From Torreya grandis (lineage: Eukaryota; Streptophyta; Pinopsida; Cupressales; Taxaceae), in NCBI GenBank assembly GCA_037957365.1, contig JARHVA010002006.1, forward strand, positions 10,001-74,000: a stretch of DNA of 64,000 nucleotides. Direction: 5' to 3'. The notes beneath the pieces were generated by a model, which worked only from the letters and a program-made list of their open reading frames with translations, was not told the DNA's origin and searched no databases. Made by a program: the position numbers and the translations under genes. The stretch's first letter is position 1; the number at the start of each line of letters is the position of its first letter. Positions 62,191 to 64,000 of this stretch are shown piece by piece.

Positions 62191-63310
62191 TCCTCAGATG
62201 TCTTCTCTAGAATTCCCTATTTGATCTTAGAGACCTTTTCCCTCATATGATTTCCAAGACCTTCTACACCATCACCTGGGAGAATCATGCATAGTCTTTT
62301 CTAGATTTGAACTTGTAGGGGTATCTTCTTGATAGGGGTCAAATTAGGGGAACCAATCAGGTGGGGGGTTTTGTAACCTTCAACAACTACTTACTAGGGG
62401 TCTAGTTTAGCTTAGTGGGTTGGATGAAGGACTAAACAATTGAGTATGCTTACCTATGTAGGGCATTTCACTCTTGTATAAGGCTAGCTAGGGTCAGATC
62501 AACCTTTTGCACCCTACTGTTGAAGTTGTCAAGTTTCTCCTTATATTTTAACTCATCAGACAAAAGTAATTTTCTCTTCTCGATGACCTCCATGGAAGTT
62601 ACCTCATCTGAGAAGACCAACTTGGGATTGGGAATAAAAGGATTAAGTATAAGGTTTTTGATAGAGGATTTAGATAAACTGGCTTAGGGAGTGCTAACAG
62701 TTGGGTGGTAGGACCTTGAGGTGGGGTCCTCCTCTAGGGAGTTTTCCTAAGATTCCTCCTTGGTAGAGGATCCCCCTAGGGGACCTCCCTCCCTTACAGA
62801 GTTTGACCATGCTTAAAAAGTAGCAGAATAAGCCCCTGATGTAAAATGGGGTTGGATATATTGACTTGGTGGGCTAAGGTAGTGTATACTAGTGACTTTA
62901 GTAAGTAGAGTGATAGGTTGATCTTATAACCCAAAAAGTGGTTTAATAACAAAAAATGATGAGAAAATATTAGGGTATACTTACCCTCTAAGTTCATATA
63001 TCTCATTACCTGGAGGCATATCTCTGACCATTATCATGGAAGGTCTACTTGGGGGAAACCTTTTTTTGTCAATTTTCATGAACTCATTCATGTGAAAAAA
63101 GTGTTGAAGAAGATCCTACTCCTTGGTTTGATCCTTGAAGGCCTTTGTACCTTTGTAGGACATGCTAGTGACCTCCCCTATGAAGTCTTTTATGACTGTG
63201 ATCTTCATGCCTCGTATCACCACTGTGTACTTATTCTATGCAGTGATGAATTCCTAGGCCACATCAACATCATGCTCAGTAATTTGTATCATTAGCTCTG
63301 TGAGGCCCCC
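62190..63310 (-). pseudogene. Unknown decayed ORF with coiled-coil C-terminus
   Basis: The minus strand from about 63300 reads ELMIQITEHDVDVA, a TAG, EFITA, a TAG, NKYTVVIRGMKITVIKDFIG, then SYKGTKAFKDQTKE, FFHMNEFMKIDKKRFPP and MIMVRDMPPGNEIYELRG. After an unresolved part, SVREGGPLGGSSTKEES leads into a Ser/Pro linker and a charged helix (VIEKRKLLLSDELKYKEKLD). Most stops are TAG at Gln-compatible codons. I do not recognise the family. Layout (globular part, Ser/Pro linker, coiled coil) recalls the extra ORF of element B. It may be a retroelement accessory ORF. The plus frame 63092-63295 is its shadow. Confidence 0.5.
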
Positions 63311-63639
63311 TACCTTAGATTTTTACATAACTTCTTCTATCCCTACACATCATATTATGAGATAGGCTCTAGCTACTTTCTATCTACCCCCATTGGCACA
63401 ATGATAGTAGAGCTAAGATAAATAGATAGATGGTTCTAGAGAGGATAGGTTTGAACTATACGAATTAGGCTTGGGATGTCCATCATATGTATCATATGGT
63501 AATTAAACCACCTCATTTTTTCATAATAGTGGATCATCATTTTAAAATTCCATCTCTTGATAGGAATATTTCATGCGTGTGATGGCATGATAACCCATTT
63601 AACCTATTGTACTTTCATCTTGTATGGCCATTAGGACAT

Positions 63640-64000
63640 TATTAGGGACATGGCCTCGTTCATTTTGACCAATTGAAAGGTGGAGTTCTACTCCAATGTT
63701 GGCAAGTAGATCCACCACCTTGTTACCTTCATGATATGTGTGCATAATTTGGACTTGTGTCATGCCCCTCAAAAGTAGCTTGACATAATCTATGATGTCT
63801 TTTATAATGTGAGAAGGGATTATTTTTCCATCCAGGGCATTTAGAATGTTTAAAGAATCATCGTCTATGATGATTATTTACAATTTCAATCTAGAAGCTA
63901 GTTAGATACCCTAAAGGGCCACCTTGGATTTAGTAAGGTGGTTTTTTTGGTATCCTACTAGGCCTGTATAAGTAGTAATCAGCTCTCCTTTTGAGATCCT
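63640..64000 (-). pseudogene. C-terminal RNase H of a LINE, runs off the right edge
   Basis: The minus strand reads GELITTYTGLVGYQKNHLT, a gap with stops, then DDDSLNILNALDGKIIPSHI, IKDIIDYVKLLLRGM, IMHTYHEGNKVVDLLANIGV. This matches the RNase H found at the C-terminus of plant L1-type LINE ORF2: E-x-D-S-L-N-x-I-N-A-L-x-G-K-I-x-P-S and H-x-x-R-E-G-N-x-V-A-D-x-L-A-N-x-G. The Asp of DSLN (codons at about 63848-63862) and the Asp of VVDLL survive. RT would lie beyond base 64000. It is more open than most proteins here. Confidence 0.85.

Overview
The window looks like plant nuclear DNA from a large, AT-rich, repeat-dominated genome. The mix of Ty3/Gypsy chromovirus, Tat-like and YLDDW-type elements, a Tork/TNT1-like copia, a LINE with a C-terminal RNase H, and LTRs carrying GTTGGTGCTC words suggests a gymnosperm, possibly a conifer; that is inference, because no host gene is present to confirm it. 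I found no convincing intact host gene, no RNA gene and no CRISPR. Nearly every recognisable protein is a broken retrotransposon protein on the minus strand, and almost every plus-strand open frame is an antisense shadow of one.

Layout. 1-2114: unassigned. 2120-7754: a structurally complete but dead 5.6-kb chromovirus (element A), with two LTRs, a tRNA-Met-type primer site, a polypurine tract and a 5-bp target duplication (ACTAG). 9.6-15.6 kb: remnant of a second Gypsy element (E2), no LTRs identified. 17401-17635: a 235-bp near-perfect hairpin. 18.0-19.0 kb: minus-strand coding-like sequence of unknown origin.

22103-60884 is best read as one old Tat-like Gypsy element stretched to about 39 kb by later insertions. 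Its 1.2-kb LTRs lie at 22103-23314 and 59690-60884, with an imperfect target duplication (CCTCC/CCTTC). Its gag and the start of its RT are at 52.2-56.0 kb; the rest of its RT, its RNase H and its integrase tail are at 25.9-27.5 kb. Inside it sits element B (28938-48285, duplication AAATT), a Gypsy element with an additional long decayed coiled-coil ORF after integrase. Inside B sits copia element C (41889-47681, duplication CTCTC). A separate solo LTR, D (56408-57392, duplication CAAAC), sits in a 60-bp tandem array in the leader of the outer element; removing D plus one CAAAC restores an exact 60-bp unit. A further poorly understood insertion (27458-28932 plus 48291-52175) appears to split the outer RT.

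61-64 kb: a decayed minus-strand ORF of unknown family with a coiled-coil C-terminus (62.2-63.3 kb), and the RNase H end of a LINE running off the right edge.

Nothing here acts as a working pathway. Each element once carried gag, protease, RT, RNase H and integrase for its own copying; all are now interrupted, mostly by stops explained by C-to-T change (Gln to TAA/TAG, Trp to TAG), as expected for long-silenced, methylated repeats. Domain limits below come from hand translation and are approximate; LTR ends, target duplications and motif positions were read base by base.
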